From Bacillus sp. MM2020_4 (GTDB taxonomy: Bacteria > Bacillota > Bacilli > Bacillales > Cytobacillaceae): a stretch of 64,000 nt of DNA. Position numbers and translations under genes: made by a program. Below are positions 36,309 through 44,698 of this stretch, in pieces; within the stretch, counting starts at the first letter, position 1, and the number at the start of each line of letters is the position of its first letter. The stretch lies in assembly GCF_011250555.1 (NCBI RefSeq), contig NZ_JAANMZ010000013.1:30311-94310 (forward strand). The letters run 5' to 3'. The notes below the pieces were generated by a model. It had not been told where the DNA came from and made no database searches. It saw nothing but the letters and a program-made list of their open reading frames with translations.

Positions 36309-37351
36309 TAACACATAACTTTTCACCTTTGATTGGCATTTTGACATCGCAGAAAGCCGATGGCGGCATCGCAGGGAACGGCCTCCTTTTTACAGAATTG
36401 CAAAAAAAGCTTATTTCATTAAATGGAATAAGCTTTGTCTTTATTCCTGAGGCCGCTGGGGAAGAGTATATTATTGGTTATGTATATTCCCCAGAAGACA
36501 ATCGCTGGCATAAGAAACGATTCCCCTATCCTGATCTTGTTTACAATCGGATTCCTTTTCGAAAATCAGAGCAGAACGACCAAAGTCAGAACTTTTTTTC
36601 AATCTTAAGAAAAAAAGATGTCCCCTTTTTCAACCCATGTTTTATCGATAAATATGAACTATTTCAATTGTTGAAAAGCCATGATCATCTTAAGCAATAC
36701 TTGCCGCAAACAATCCTTGTCGACCATAAAAAGAAGTTGTTTTCTTTTTTTACCAAATATCAAGAAATTTACTTAAAGCCACGGCAATCTTCGAAAGGGA
36801 AAGGGATTTTTCGTTTAAGGAAAAAGGGTTCTTCTCGAATTGAATTAGAAGGAATTAATGGGCAAGAAAGCTACAAATCGTTCCACCACTTTTGGGATCA
36901 CTGGAACAAGTTGCTTCTTGAAAAAAACTACCTAGCGCAGGAGGAGATTAGATCTGCAGATTATGAGGGAGCCCGTTTTGACTTTCGAATCCTGGCACAT
37001 GGAAACCACAATGATTACGTTTTAACAGGTGTCGGCATTAGGCAGTCACAAGAACAGGCGGTTACTACCCATATTCCTGCAGGCGGAAGACTTCTCCCCT
37101 ATAAACTCCTGCAAACAAGCGAGCATGACCAGTTTTTTCAAACCATTGTCCCCCAAATTGGCAATGCCCTTTCAAAGCAGTTCGGTTATTTCGGTGAATT
37201 TTCAATCGACGCCGGCATAAGTAAAACAGGTCAATATTATATTTATGAAGTAAATTCAAAACCGATGAGCTTTGATGAATCGGAGATTGAAGAAGGGAAA
37301 ATCGAGCAGCTTTGCCAATTATTCCTGCAGTTAACGGGTTTTCAGAAATGA
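36305..37351 (+). CDS. YheC-type ATP-grasp protein (array member 4)
   Basis: 348 residues, without the N-terminal YheD domain. Core motifs: PDLVYNRIPFRKSEQN, the loop LKPRQSSKGKGI, FDFRILAHGN and GEFSIDAGISKTG with EVNSKPM. The glycine-rich loop has SSKG where the other three have GSQG or GSLG, so ATP handling may differ. It starts four bases inside member 3 and ends the array. Confidence 0.8.
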   Translation: MITHNFSPLIGILTSQKADGGIAGNGLLFTELQKKLISLNGISFVFIPEAAGEEYIIGYVYSPEDNRWHKKRFPYPDLVYNRIPFRKSEQNDQSQNFFSILRKKDVPFFNPCFIDKYELFQLLKSHDHLKQYLPQTILVDHKKKLFSFFTKYQEIYLKPRQSSKGKGIFRLRKKGSSRIELEGINGQESYKSFHHFWDHWNKLLLEKNYLAQEEIRSADYEGARFDFRILAHGNHNDYVLTGVGIRQSQEQAVTTHIPAGGRLLPYKLLQTSEHDQFFQTIVPQIGNALSKQFGYFGEFSIDAGISKTGQYYIYEVNSKPMSFDESEIEEGKIEQLCQLFLQLTGFQK

Positions 37352-37430
37352 TCAAAAATTCCATTTAACTAATTCCTTAAAAAAGGTAAGCTATAAGTAT
37401 GCCGCATATTATCGAAGGAGGACTAGACAA

Positions 37431-37640
37431 ATGCTCATGCACTTCCAATTCAAGCCATTATTTGAAAACAAAAATATTCCAGGCTGGAATTTTTCCTTTT
37501 ATCATAAAAAGCAAAGGTATACAGGGGTCTACCACCAAACGGGGAAAATTGAATGGACTGCAAATACACCTGAACAAGAAGATATCGAGGCATTAACAAG
37601 CCAAGTTCATGAATTAATGCTATTCCATGTTTATGAATAA
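37431..37640 (+). CDS. yheE: YheE family small protein
   Basis: A 69-residue soluble protein with FQFKPLFENK near the start and a Trp/Tyr-rich middle, matching YheE (DUF5342) in length and position after yheC. GAAGGAGG precedes the ATG. Function unknown; possibly spore-related by location. Confidence 0.78.
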   Translation: MLMHFQFKPLFENKNIPGWNFSFYHKKQRYTGVYHQTGKIEWTANTPEQEDIEALTSQVHELMLFHVYE

Positions 37641-37720
37641 ATCTAAATAGCTCTGTACAGTGCATGAAAAATGCTCCTTTCCGTAAACTAAGTTTGAAAA
37701 TTAGGAAAGGGTGGTTAGTC

Positions 37721-37912
37721 ATGGAAAAAGGAAATGGAAAATTAACAAATGAAGGTTCTACTTACGAAGGCAGAGATATGGTCTATTTGGATATTGACCG
37801 GATGATCAATGAGGGGATGTCTGGCGGCTCCGTCCATGCCCGTCATGATACCACAAATATTGAAGAAGCTCGCGATCTTGTTCAGGAACAACCGCCATAT
37901 GAGTGTGATTAA
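37721..37912 (+). CDS. Conserved small acidic protein
   Basis: A 63-residue hydrophilic protein with the core DMVYLDIDRMINEGMSGGSV. The ATG at 37721 has AAAGGGTGG ten bases upstream; the frame extends 19 codons further without a site. No membrane helix or catalytic motif. I do not recall a named family. It ends the yheD/yheC/yheE block, so a spore role is possible. Confidence 0.6.
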   Translation: MEKGNGKLTNEGSTYEGRDMVYLDIDRMINEGMSGGSVHARHDTTNIEEARDLVQEQPPYECD

Positions 37913-37928
37913 TATTTATTGCCATTAC

Positions 37929-37967
37929 AAGAGGCTGTCCCCTATTAAATAGGCCCAGCCTCTTTTA
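37929..37967 (+). terminator. Terminator after the small acidic protein gene
   Basis: AGAGGCTG pairs with CAGCCTCT, with an inner CCTAT/ATAGG stem, followed by TTTTATTTTT. Confidence 0.75.
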
Positions 37968-38039
37968 TTTTTACCCCTTTACTCACAATTGCTATAATAG
38001 AACCTATATTGAAAAAATTTGATAATGGGGAATTGAACC

Positions 38040-38948
38040 TTGCTAAAAAAATTAGTAGCTCTATATAAAAATTCTATCCTGTTTTCCACTCGCCCGATTC
38101 AACCATCTGAACAATTTTATTACTTCCATAGTGAGGCCGAGAATGAATGGATTGGCATTCCTAAAACGGATATGAGTGAAAAAGAATTACGGCTGCTTAC
38201 AGCCCTTTACAGATTAGATGCATTACAGGTACCCAAAGCCTCCACCATGGAAAAAGCCTGGTATGACTTTTTATTTATACATGCCCCTGTCCCATTAACA
38301 CATAGCGAAACATATATACGATTGATTCAGTTCGATATAAATGGTAATGATGTTAATCAAGGGGAAATCGAATCTGCCCTAAAAGGATTTTTCACAGAAG
38401 ATGTCATTATTATTTGGGAGAATGGCAGACGAGGAATAGTTATTGAGGAGAAAAAGCAAATTTCACTTACTGAGGAAGAATTCATTTCGATGTCAGAAAC
38501 ATTGGCAAGTGACTTTTATGTAAAAATATCCTTTTTTATTGGAAAAATCAATCTCCTTTCAGAACAGCTTCGCTCAAAATTTCTATTAGAAAAGGAATAT
38601 TTTTCTTTCGCTATGACAAAACTTAGCAATCCGAGTATTTTTAACTTTGAACGAGTGTTCCCTGCCTATTTGGCACATTTCTTGCCAAACGAATTGAACA
38701 CAAGGGGGAGCCAAGAGATCGTTTGGGTATTTCATGATGATCCTGAACTGTTTACGACAATCAAGGTGTTTCTGGAAAATAATTTAAATGCCAGTATGAC
38801 GGCGAAAAAATTGTATATTCACCGCAACACACTCCAATATCGAATTGATAAATTTACTGAAAAAACCGGAATCGGGTTAAAGGACTTTTATGGTGCTTTT
38901 ACCGTTTTCTTTGCCTGCCTGCTTTTTGAAAATCAACTCGCTGAATGA
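38040..38948 (+). CDS. PucR/CdaR-type transcriptional regulator, YxkF-like
   Basis: A 302-residue protein whose C-terminal 65 residues form a PucR-type helix-turn-helix (NNLNASMTAKKLYIHRNTLQ, then YRIDKFTEKTGI). The N-terminal part shows no known sensor domain. In B. subtilis the related yxkF lies next to msmX, as here, so it may regulate sugar uptake. It starts with TTG at 38040 after GGGGAA. Confidence 0.75.
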   Translation: MLKKLVALYKNSILFSTRPIQPSEQFYYFHSEAENEWIGIPKTDMSEKELRLLTALYRLDALQVPKASTMEKAWYDFLFIHAPVPLTHSETYIRLIQFDINGNDVNQGEIESALKGFFTEDVIIIWENGRRGIVIEEKKQISLTEEEFISMSETLASDFYVKISFFIGKINLLSEQLRSKFLLEKEYFSFAMTKLSNPSIFNFERVFPAYLAHFLPNELNTRGSQEIVWVFHDDPELFTTIKVFLENNLNASMTAKKLYIHRNTLQYRIDKFTEKTGIGLKDFYGAFTVFFACLLFENQLAE

Positions 38949-39055
38949 CAATGTGCCCAAAAAAGCGTTTTCATTCTTTGTGCAACCTGTCTATATGGAT
39001 TTCATGCCTATCCCTGTAAACTAATGGTACAAGATAAAACAGGGAGGCATTTAAA

Positions 39056-40168
39056 ATGGCAGAATTAAAATTAGATCATATTTTTAAAATTTACGATAAT
39101 AAGGTAACGGCAGTCCAGGATTTTAATTTGCATATTGAAGATAAAGAATTTATCGTGTTTGTTGGCCCATCTGGCTGCGGTAAATCTACAACACTTCGGA
39201 TGATTGCGGGTCTTGAAGATATTTCAAAGGGCGATTTCTACATTGATGGAAAAAGAGTCAATGATGTAGCGCCAAAAGATCGTGATATTGCGATGGTTTT
39301 CCAAAACTACGCTCTTTATCCACATATGACAGTTTATGATAATATGGCATTCGGATTAAAGCTTCGTAAATTTCAAAAAAGTGAAATTGACCGCCGCGTG
39401 CAAGAAGCAGCTAAAATTCTAGGCTTAGAAGCATACTTAACTCGTAAACCAAAAGCACTTTCAGGCGGTCAGCGCCAGCGTGTTGCCTTAGGTCGTGCGA
39501 TTGTCCGTGATGCAAAAGTATTCTTAATGGATGAGCCATTATCAAACCTTGATGCGAAGCTTCGTGTAGCCATGCGTGCAGAAATTGCTAAGCTTCACCG
39601 CCGCCTAGATACAACGACAATCTATGTAACACATGACCAGACAGAAGCGATGACAATGGCGACAAGATTGGTTGTTATGAAGGACGGGGTTATTCAACAA
39701 GTTGGTTCACCAAAAGAAGTATATGAAAAACCAGAAAATGTATTTGTTGGCGGCTTCATTGGGTCTCCTGCAATGAACTTCTTCCATGGTAAATTAGAAG
39801 ATGGAAAATTCGTCATTGAAAATGTCTCGATTGCAGTTCCAGAAGGTAAAATGAAATTCCTTCGTGAACAAGGTTATGTTGGAAAACCCATTATCCTTGG
39901 GGTGCGCCCGGAAGACATTCATGATGAGCCTGTATTCATTGAAGCCTCTACAGGTACTAAGATCAAAGCCAATGTTGATGTTGCTGAATTAACAGGTGCA
40001 GAATTAATGGTCTATTCTAGTATTGGAGGACAAGACTTCGTTGCACGCCTGGATTCACGTGCAGATGTCCATCCTGGCGATGTTGTAGACCTTGCGTTCG
40101 ACTTAAATAAGGCTCATTTCTTTGATGCCGATACAGAATCCAGAATTCGTACCCTTACTGATAAATAA
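39056..40168 (+). CDS. msmX: Multi-sugar ABC transporter ATPase MsmX
   Basis: A 370-residue ATPase of the UgpC/MalK class. Walker A GPSGCGKS (37-44), signature LSGGQRQR (about 135-142), Walker B VFLMDEP, and a C-terminal TOBE regulatory domain (about 240-365). MsmX serves several carbohydrate importers that lack their own ATPase; no permease gene is adjacent, which fits this shared role. AGGGAGG precedes the ATG. Confidence 0.93.
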   Translation: MAELKLDHIFKIYDNKVTAVQDFNLHIEDKEFIVFVGPSGCGKSTTLRMIAGLEDISKGDFYIDGKRVNDVAPKDRDIAMVFQNYALYPHMTVYDNMAFGLKLRKFQKSEIDRRVQEAAKILGLEAYLTRKPKALSGGQRQRVALGRAIVRDAKVFLMDEPLSNLDAKLRVAMRAEIAKLHRRLDTTTIYVTHDQTEAMTMATRLVVMKDGVIQQVGSPKEVYEKPENVFVGGFIGSPAMNFFHGKLEDGKFVIENVSIAVPEGKMKFLREQGYVGKPIILGVRPEDIHDEPVFIEASTGTKIKANVDVAELTGAELMVYSSIGGQDFVARLDSRADVHPGDVVDLAFDLNKAHFFDADTESRIRTLTDK

Positions 40169-40184
40169 TTCATATCGTGTGATG

Positions 40185-40210
40185 ATCCCCGTTATGCTGT
40201 TAACGGGGAT
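40185..40210. terminator. Bidirectional terminator after msmX
   Basis: ATCCCCGTTA (40185-40194) and TAACGGGGAT (40201-40210), followed by a T-rich run. It ends msmX and touches the stop of the convergent gene. Confidence 0.75.
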
Positions 40211-40452
40211 TATTCTTTTATAAAAACGACTTCATCCGATTGGCAAGTAGGACACCTGTATATATGAGGACATTTTTCCCCTGAATTCGTATCCGGATAC
40301 CCATCCTCCATTTTCATTAAATTAATCTCCATATATGGACTATAATCATCGTAATAATCCATAAGCCTGCCGCTTTCCATCATAGGTTTCCCGCAATTTG
40401 TACACAATAAGTAGAGTTCCCTTAAACCATTACAGACCGGGCATATCGCCAT
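40210..40452 (-). CDS. Small zinc-ribbon-like protein
   Basis: An 80-residue protein with three CxxC pairs: CPVC near residue 4, CTNC near 17 and CPTC near 68, plus a lone Cys near 61. The middle is acidic and Tyr-rich. The pattern suggests one or two zinc ribbons. Small proteins like this occur in Bacillaceae without known function. Convergent with msmX. Confidence 0.7.
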   Translation of the reverse strand: MAICPVCNGLRELYLLCTNCGKPMMESGRLMDYYDDYSPYMEINLMKMEDGYPDTNSGEKCPHIYRCPTCQSDEVVFIKE

Positions 40453-40540
40453 TCATTTCACCCTTTGAATTATTTGATAATCTTAGTTTATGTTAATATA
40501 CTCGCCATATGTAGCGGAATAAATTACCAAGTAGAATCTC

Positions 40541-40569
40541 GAATAGATCTTTAAGAATGATTCATAATA
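40541..40569 (+). promoter_or_regulatory. Sigma-G-like promoter of the ssp gene
   Basis: -35 GAATA (40541-40545), 17-base spacer, -10 CATAATA (40563-40569). It fits the forespore sigma-G pattern (GNATR-N17-CATNNTA) and points to the SASP gene, but lies about 208 bases before its ATG, which is a long leader for this gene class. Confidence 0.55.
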
Positions 40570-40617
40570 AAGATTACAAAGCAACAACAAAGCAGTAACA
40601 AAGCAACAATTATACCG

Positions 40618-40683
40618 ATGGATGAAGCCAACCAACAAGGGCCTTATCCGGTGCAACTCCGGAACATCCAACCAATTTACTAA
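40618..40683 (+). CDS. Possible 21-codon upstream reading frame in the ssp leader
   Basis: ATG at 40618, 21 codons, hydrophilic and Pro/Gln-containing (MDEANQQGPYPVQ...). It has no clear ribosome binding site. A CCGG-loop-CCGG hairpin lies inside it. Listed because it sits in the unusually long leader; coding status is doubtful. Confidence 0.2.
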   Translation: MDEANQQGPYPVQLRNIQPIY

Positions 40684-40724
40684 AAGGAACATAATAATAT
40701 GGGTTAGGCCTAGGAGGCACTAAT

Positions 40725-40784
40725 ATGGTTCAATTCCATACTGACCCCAAACTTATTAAGAGGAGTGTTATTCAACATGGCTAG
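40725..40784 (+). CDS. Possible 19-codon leader peptide overlapping the ssp start
   Basis: ATG at 40725 preceded by AGGAGG eight bases away, 19 codons ([19 protein letters not shown]). Its TAG lies six bases beyond the A of the SASP ATG, so the two frames overlap and could be translationally coupled. The good ribosome site is the main support; no homologue is known to me. Confidence 0.35.
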   Translation: MVQFHTDPKLIKRSVIQHG

Positions 40785-40980
40785 TAACAACAACTCTAAT
40801 CAACTTTTAGTACCAGGCGTCGAGCAAGCACTTAATCAAATGAAGTACGAAATTGCTACAGAATTTGGCGTTAACCTTGGTGCGGATACTACTTCACGTG
40901 CTAACGGTTCTGTCGGTGGAGAAATTACCAAGCGTCTTGTACAAATGGCTGAATCTCAACTTGGCGGATTCCAACGCTAA
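40777..40980 (+). CDS. Small acid-soluble spore protein, alpha/beta type
   Basis: 67 residues with the two signatures of the family: the GPR protease site [10 protein letters not shown] (about 22-31) and the C-terminal [16 protein letters not shown]. It coats and protects spore DNA and supplies amino acids on germination. The ATG at 40777 has AGAGGAG upstream. A sigma-G-like promoter and a strong terminator frame it. Confidence 0.95.
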   Translation: MASNNNSNQLLVPGVEQALNQMKYEIATEFGVNLGADTTSRANGSVGGEITKRLVQMAESQLGGFQR

Positions 40981-41020
40981 TTGTAAGCAAAAACACTTAT
41001 AACAAATAAATATTTTGGCT

Positions 41021-41050
41021 AAAGCCCCCTCCTTCATCGGAGGGGGCTTT
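41021..41050. terminator. Strong terminator after the ssp gene
   Basis: Perfect 12-bp arms (41021-41032 and 41039-41050), GC-rich with AAA/TTT ends, between the ssp gene and convergent fumC. Confidence 0.85.
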
Positions 41051-41059
41051 CATTGTCAT

Positions 41060-42439
41060 TTATATCATTTTTTCAGGCTTCAACCATTCTGCAAATTGTT
41101 CTGCTGTAACATATCCCGTTTTAAGGGCTGCAACTTTCAACGTGGTATTTTCCTTAAAAGCAAGCTTGGCAATTTCAGCAGCTTTTTCGTAGCCAATATG
41201 TGGGTTTAATGCCGTTACTAACATTAACGACCGCTCCACGTGATCCTTTATGATTTCCACATTTGCTTCTAGACCAATTGCACAATTTTGATTAAAGGAC
41301 TGCATTCCGTCGGTAAGAAGTCTAATCGATTGGATCAGGTTATAAATAATAACTGGTTTAAACACATTCAGCTCAAAATTCCCTTGACTGGCGGCAAAAC
41401 CAATGGTGGCGTCATTGCCAAACACTTGGCACGCGATCATGGTTAATGCTTCGCTTTGTGTTGGATTGACTTTTCCCGGCATGATCGAGCTGCCCGGTTC
41501 ATTAGCGGGAATAGTCAATTCGCCAATTCCACTCCTTGGCCCGCTTGCAAGCCAGCGGACATCATTAGCCATTTTCATCAGATCTGCGGCTAAGGCTTTA
41601 AGTGCTCCATGAACATAAACAATTTCATCATGACTAGTCAATGCATGAAATTTGTTTTCAGAAGTGCGAAAAGGGTAACCCGTAAGTGAGGCAATCTGCT
41701 CAGCTGTTTTTTTGCCAAACTGCGGGTCGGCATTAATTCCTGTCCCTACCGCCGTCCCGCCAATAGCTAAATTAAGGAGATAGGCACTTGCTTCCTTAAT
41801 CATTCTTTCGTCTTTTTCAAGCATGGCCCTCCAGCCGCTAATCTCCTGCCCAAGCGTCAATGGTGTGGCATCCTGTAAATGCGTACGGCCAATTTTTACA
41901 ATCGTTGAGAAAGCTTTTTCTTTTTCAAGAAGTGTGTTTTTTAATTGCTGTAAGGCTGGAATTAGTGTCTCAGTTATTTTTATATAGCCCGTAATATGCA
42001 TGGCCGTTGGAAATGTATCATTTGAGCTTTGCGACATATTGACATCATCATTTGGATGAATTTTTTCTGTACTCTTCTGCTCGTTCAGTAAATGATTGGC
42101 TCGATTGGCGATTACCTCGTTGACGTTCATATTTGTTTGGGTACCGCTCCCTGTCTGCCAGACAATCAATGGGAAATGTTCATCAAAGTCACCATGATGA
42201 ATATCATCACAAATTTTTTGAATCGCCTTCATTTTTGCTTCGCTCAGCTTTCCTAATTGAAAATTTACCGTTGCGGCTGCCTTTTTAATAAAAGTCAAAC
42301 CATAAATGAGCTCCAAGGGCATTTTTTCGGTACCGATCTTAAAATTTTGTTTGCTCCGCTGTGTTTGTGCTCCCCAATATTTATCCGCAGGCACACGCAC
42401 CTCACCAAGCGTGTCTTTTTCAATTCGATCATTCTCCAC
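41060..42439 (-). CDS. fumC: Class II fumarate hydratase
   Basis: A 459-residue fumarase. The superfamily signature [13 protein letters not shown] with the catalytic serine loop is at about 316-328, and the [10 protein letters not shown] segment near 185 and [11 protein letters not shown] near 138 are intact. It interconverts fumarate and malate in the citric acid cycle. B. subtilis calls this gene citG. Confidence 0.95.
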   Translation of the reverse strand: MENDRIEKDTLGEVRVPADKYWGAQTQRSKQNFKIGTEKMPLELIYGLTFIKKAAATVNFQLGKLSEAKMKAIQKICDDIHHGDFDEHFPLIVWQTGSGTQTNMNVNEVIANRANHLLNEQKSTEKIHPNDDVNMSQSSNDTFPTAMHITGYIKITETLIPALQQLKNTLLEKEKAFSTIVKIGRTHLQDATPLTLGQEISGWRAMLEKDERMIKEASAYLLNLAIGGTAVGTGINADPQFGKKTAEQIASLTGYPFRTSENKFHALTSHDEIVYVHGALKALAADLMKMANDVRWLASGPRSGIGELTIPANEPGSSIMPGKVNPTQSEALTMIACQVFGNDATIGFAASQGNFELNVFKPVIIYNLIQSIRLLTDGMQSFNQNCAIGLEANVEIIKDHVERSLMLVTALNPHIGYEKAAEIAKLAFKENTTLKVAALKTGYVTAEQFAEWLKPEKMI

Positions 42440-42514
42440 GTGGATTCCACCTCACTTTTTCATACTCCTTTCATATATATACCCATTTCTAACCATTTTA
42501 TTAAAATAAAAAAA

Positions 42515-42535
42515 CTGCAGACATTTTGTCTGCAG
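42515..42535 (-). terminator. Terminator after the 27-residue membrane peptide gene
   Basis: CTGCAGACA (42515-42523) and TGTCTGCAG (42527-42535), followed on the minus strand by TTTTTTTATTTT. Confidence 0.75.
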
Positions 42536-42536
42536 C

Positions 42537-42620
42537 CTATGCTTTGAAAAGGGTATATCCGATATAATAAGAAAGGATTAAAAAACTACCGATGCCTAAG
42601 ACAACTGAATACTCTGACAT
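42537..42620 (-). CDS. 27-residue single-helix membrane peptide
   Basis: MSEYSVVLGIGSFLILSYY followed by IGYTLFKA: one hydrophobic helix with a short acidic head and a Lys near the end. AAGGGTGG lies seven bases before the ATG at 42620 and a strong terminator follows at once, so it looks like a real gene. A second in-frame ATG six bases upstream abuts the ribosome site. Family unknown. Confidence 0.6.
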   Translation of the reverse strand: MSEYSVVLGIGSFLILSYYIGYTLFKA

Positions 42621-42722
42621 ATACATCCCACCCTTAGAATTAATGTAAGTTTAAAATATCATAAGGGGCAGGATGAAAGAGTGATAAAAATAACACTTTA
42701 GTGACGAAGGAGTGAATTTTTT

Positions 42723-43343
42723 GTGAACATTTGCCTTTTGGGTGCAACAGGAAGAGTGGGTTCGGTTATTCTTGAAAATGCCTTAGCACACCATCTTTCT
42801 ATCAAAGCCGTTGTAAGGGATCTAACTAAATATACCATTGAAGCCCAAGGGCTCACCGTAATCGAAGGAAACGTTCTAGATGAAGCAGTTCTTGCCGATT
42901 CAATTTATGGTTCAGATGCAGTCATCAGCGCACTAAATACGGATGGAAGTTCAACACTTTCTGATTCCATTCCTATTATTACCAAGTATATGAAGGAAAG
43001 CGGAATCAGGCGGATTATTACCATTGGAACAGCTGGAATCCTTCAGGCTCGTTCTGCTCCACATTTATACCGTTTTCAATCGGCAGAATCAAAGCGGAAA
43101 AGCACGAAGGATGCCGAGGAACATTTAAAAGCCTATTTGTTATTAAAGGAGTCCGGCCTTGATTGGACAGTCGTTTGTCCCACATATTTGCCTGTCGGTG
43201 AAAGAATGGGCAACTATCGATACGAAAAAGACGTTTTACCGGAAAATCCTTCGTCGATCTCGATATTTGATACCGGTGACTTCGCATTTCAACAGCTGTT
43301 TAGCGACGAATTTATTGGCTCTCGAGTCGGCCTTACCTATTAG
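42723..43343 (+). CDS. NAD(P)-binding oxidoreductase, NmrA/SDR-like
   Basis: A 206-residue Rossmann-fold protein with GATGRVGS at residues 8-15, the dinucleotide-binding motif, and an atypical short SDR core (TIGTAGIL near 102, WTVVCPTYLP near 148). It belongs to the NAD(P)H-binding YwnB/NmrA-like group. Substrate unknown. GTG start after GAAGGAG. Confidence 0.82.
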   Translation: MNICLLGATGRVGSVILENALAHHLSIKAVVRDLTKYTIEAQGLTVIEGNVLDEAVLADSIYGSDAVISALNTDGSSTLSDSIPIITKYMKESGIRRIITIGTAGILQARSAPHLYRFQSAESKRKSTKDAEEHLKAYLLLKESGLDWTVVCPTYLPVGERMGNYRYEKDVLPENPSSISIFDTGDFAFQQLFSDEFIGSRVGLTY

Positions 43344-43350
43344 AAGCACT

Positions 43351-43386
43351 TAGAGCCGACTCTTGTTGAAAGCAGTCGGCTCTAAC
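43351..43386. terminator. Terminator after the oxidoreductase gene
   Basis: TAGAGCCGACT and AGTCGGCTCTA form an 11-bp stem between two convergent genes. T-run is short. Confidence 0.6.
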
Positions 43387-43412
43387 CTTATGGCAGCTTA
43401 CCCGAATGGGGT

Positions 43413-43649
43413 TCATTTGTACCCATCATTATCATTTGAATCCCCCATTTTTCGATCGTTTTTACGGAATATTTTTCTGACAAAAATCAAGTAAAATAGG
43501 GTTGGCATTGGTGCCTGGATTAGACCAACAATTCCCCAGAGCCAATAATTATGGTTGCGTTTCCTGGCATCAATAAATAAATAGATGCTTTGCGTAGTTA
43601 AAATGAGGACAACACCGATTACGGTAATTAATGAAAGATCCTTATTCAT
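43413..43649 (-). CDS. Sigma-Y operon membrane protein, YxlD/YxlE-like
   Basis: A 78-residue protein with two membrane helices (about 8-27 and 36-58) and a charged C-terminal tail. By position after yxlC and by pattern it matches the small YxlD/YxlE proteins that help hold sigma-Y inactive in B. subtilis. Its start overlaps the yxlC stop by four bases (ATGA). Confidence 0.7.
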   Translation of the reverse strand: MNKDLSLITVIGVVLILTTQSIYLFIDARKRNHNYWLWGIVGLIQAPMPTLFYLIFVRKIFRKNDRKMGDSNDNDGYK

Positions 43650-43993
43650 ATATGATTCGCCTTCTTTACAAGCTGAACACTGGTGTATACTACGATGAAG
43701 ACGATGGTGATAATTTGCACAGAGATAAAAATAACTGGCATTTGATAAAGGGATATGATTATCCCACTTAAAATGATAAGTGCGATAATAGAGAAAATTG
43801 ACAAGTCTCTGATGAATCTTTTCTTTTTATTCTGCTGTTCCTGTATTACAAATTGTTCAAACCATTGTAAATTTGGCGTATAGACGGGGAACTGATCGAC
43901 TTTTTGTAATCCCCCCTGCAGCTCGGCAATCGTATCTATGTCTTGTTTATTTTGTTGTTCGCTGTTCAGTTTGATGACTTTCTGTTTCTTCAT
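43646..43993 (-). CDS. yxlC: Sigma-Y negative regulator YxlC
   Basis: A 115-residue protein: a soluble N-terminal half that would bind the sigma factor and two membrane helices (about 65-85 and 88-108). The segment FIRDLSIFSIIALIILSGII resembles B. subtilis YxlC. AAGGGAG precedes the ATG, which lies 47 bases inside sigY; the long overlap ties expression of the anti-sigma factor to that of sigma. Confidence 0.8.
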   Translation of the reverse strand: MKKQKVIKLNSEQQNKQDIDTIAELQGGLQKVDQFPVYTPNLQWFEQFVIQEQQNKKKRFIRDLSIFSIIALIILSGIIISLYQMPVIFISVQIITIVFIVVYTSVQLVKKANHI

Positions 43994-44504
43994 CCAGCTT
44001 CAGCTCCCTTCTGACTGACTTTATTCCATTATGAACCCGTGACTTTACTGTTCCTGGAGAAATATTCATCCATTCTCCAATTTCTTCATAGGAATAACCA
44101 TAGTAATGCTTCAAAATGATAGGTACCCTAACATCCTCTGGCAATTTCCCAAGTGCCTCCAGGGCATCATTCCACTCTTCATTTCTGCTTTCAAAATGCC
44201 ATTTCAACTTACGGTATACTTCCTCTTGATCTTGCCAACTTTTCTCTCGTTTTATTTTTCGGCATTGGTCAATGTATGTATTGGTTGCGATTGAAACCAG
44301 CCATGTACTAAATTTGCTTTGACCATTATAAAGGTGAATCTTTTGCACACATTTCGCCATTGTTTCCTGTGCTATTTCTTCTGCTGTATCAGGATTCATT
44401 GTAATTTTCATTAAATATTTTACAAGGAAAGGATAATTTTCTTTAAACAACGTGGCAAAAGCAAGATGATCCCCTTTTTTTGCATTTTTAATCAATGCAT
44501 CCAT
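43947..44504 (-). CDS. sigY: ECF sigma factor SigY
   Basis: About 185 residues with sigma region 2 (NPDTAEEIAQETMAKCVQKI, SKFSTWLVSIATN) and region 4 (LPEDVRVPIILKHYYGYSYEEIG). It directs RNA polymerase to a small regulon. The neighbours yxlC and yxlD/E and a TGAAC-N16-CGTC promoter identify it as the SigY type. Start chosen at ATG 44504; an ATG at 44534 is possible. Confidence 0.85.
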   Translation of the reverse strand: MDALIKNAKKGDHLAFATLFKENYPFLVKYLMKITMNPDTAEEIAQETMAKCVQKIHLYNGQSKFSTWLVSIATNTYIDQCRKIKREKSWQDQEEVYRKLKWHFESRNEEWNDALEALGKLPEDVRVPIILKHYYGYSYEEIGEWMNISPGTVKSRVHNGIKSVRRELKLDEETESHQTEQRTTK

Positions 44505-44559
44505 TCGGCAATAGCCCTCTCTTTCCCCCATCATCCTTGCTTAATCTCTACATTTGTAA

Positions 44560-44584
44560 GACGTATGAAACAGGAATTTGTTCA
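44560..44584 (-). promoter_or_regulatory. Sigma-Y-type autoregulatory promoter
   Basis: On the minus strand, -35 TGAAC (44580-44584), 16-base spacer, -10 CGTC (44560-44563), upstream of sigY. This matches the promoter type that SigY recognises at its own operon in B. subtilis. Confidence 0.65.
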
Positions 44585-44698
44585 TTAATAGCTTTTCGCT
44601 TTTTTGGAAAAATGTCAATAATTGTCCATATAAATTTTTAGTTTACGTCTATTTATTCTATAAAATAAAATTAAAGTTTATTTGAAGGGATGTGCTGT

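Noticed and set aside
32406..37351. The four ATP-grasp genes as a peptide natural-product (graspetide) cluster
   Set aside because: No precursor peptide or exporter is nearby and the sequences are plainly YheC/YheD spore proteins.
40483..40692. Minus-strand frame of 69 codons upstream of the ssp gene
   Set aside because: It has no ribosome site, runs across the sigma-G-like promoter and has unlikely composition.
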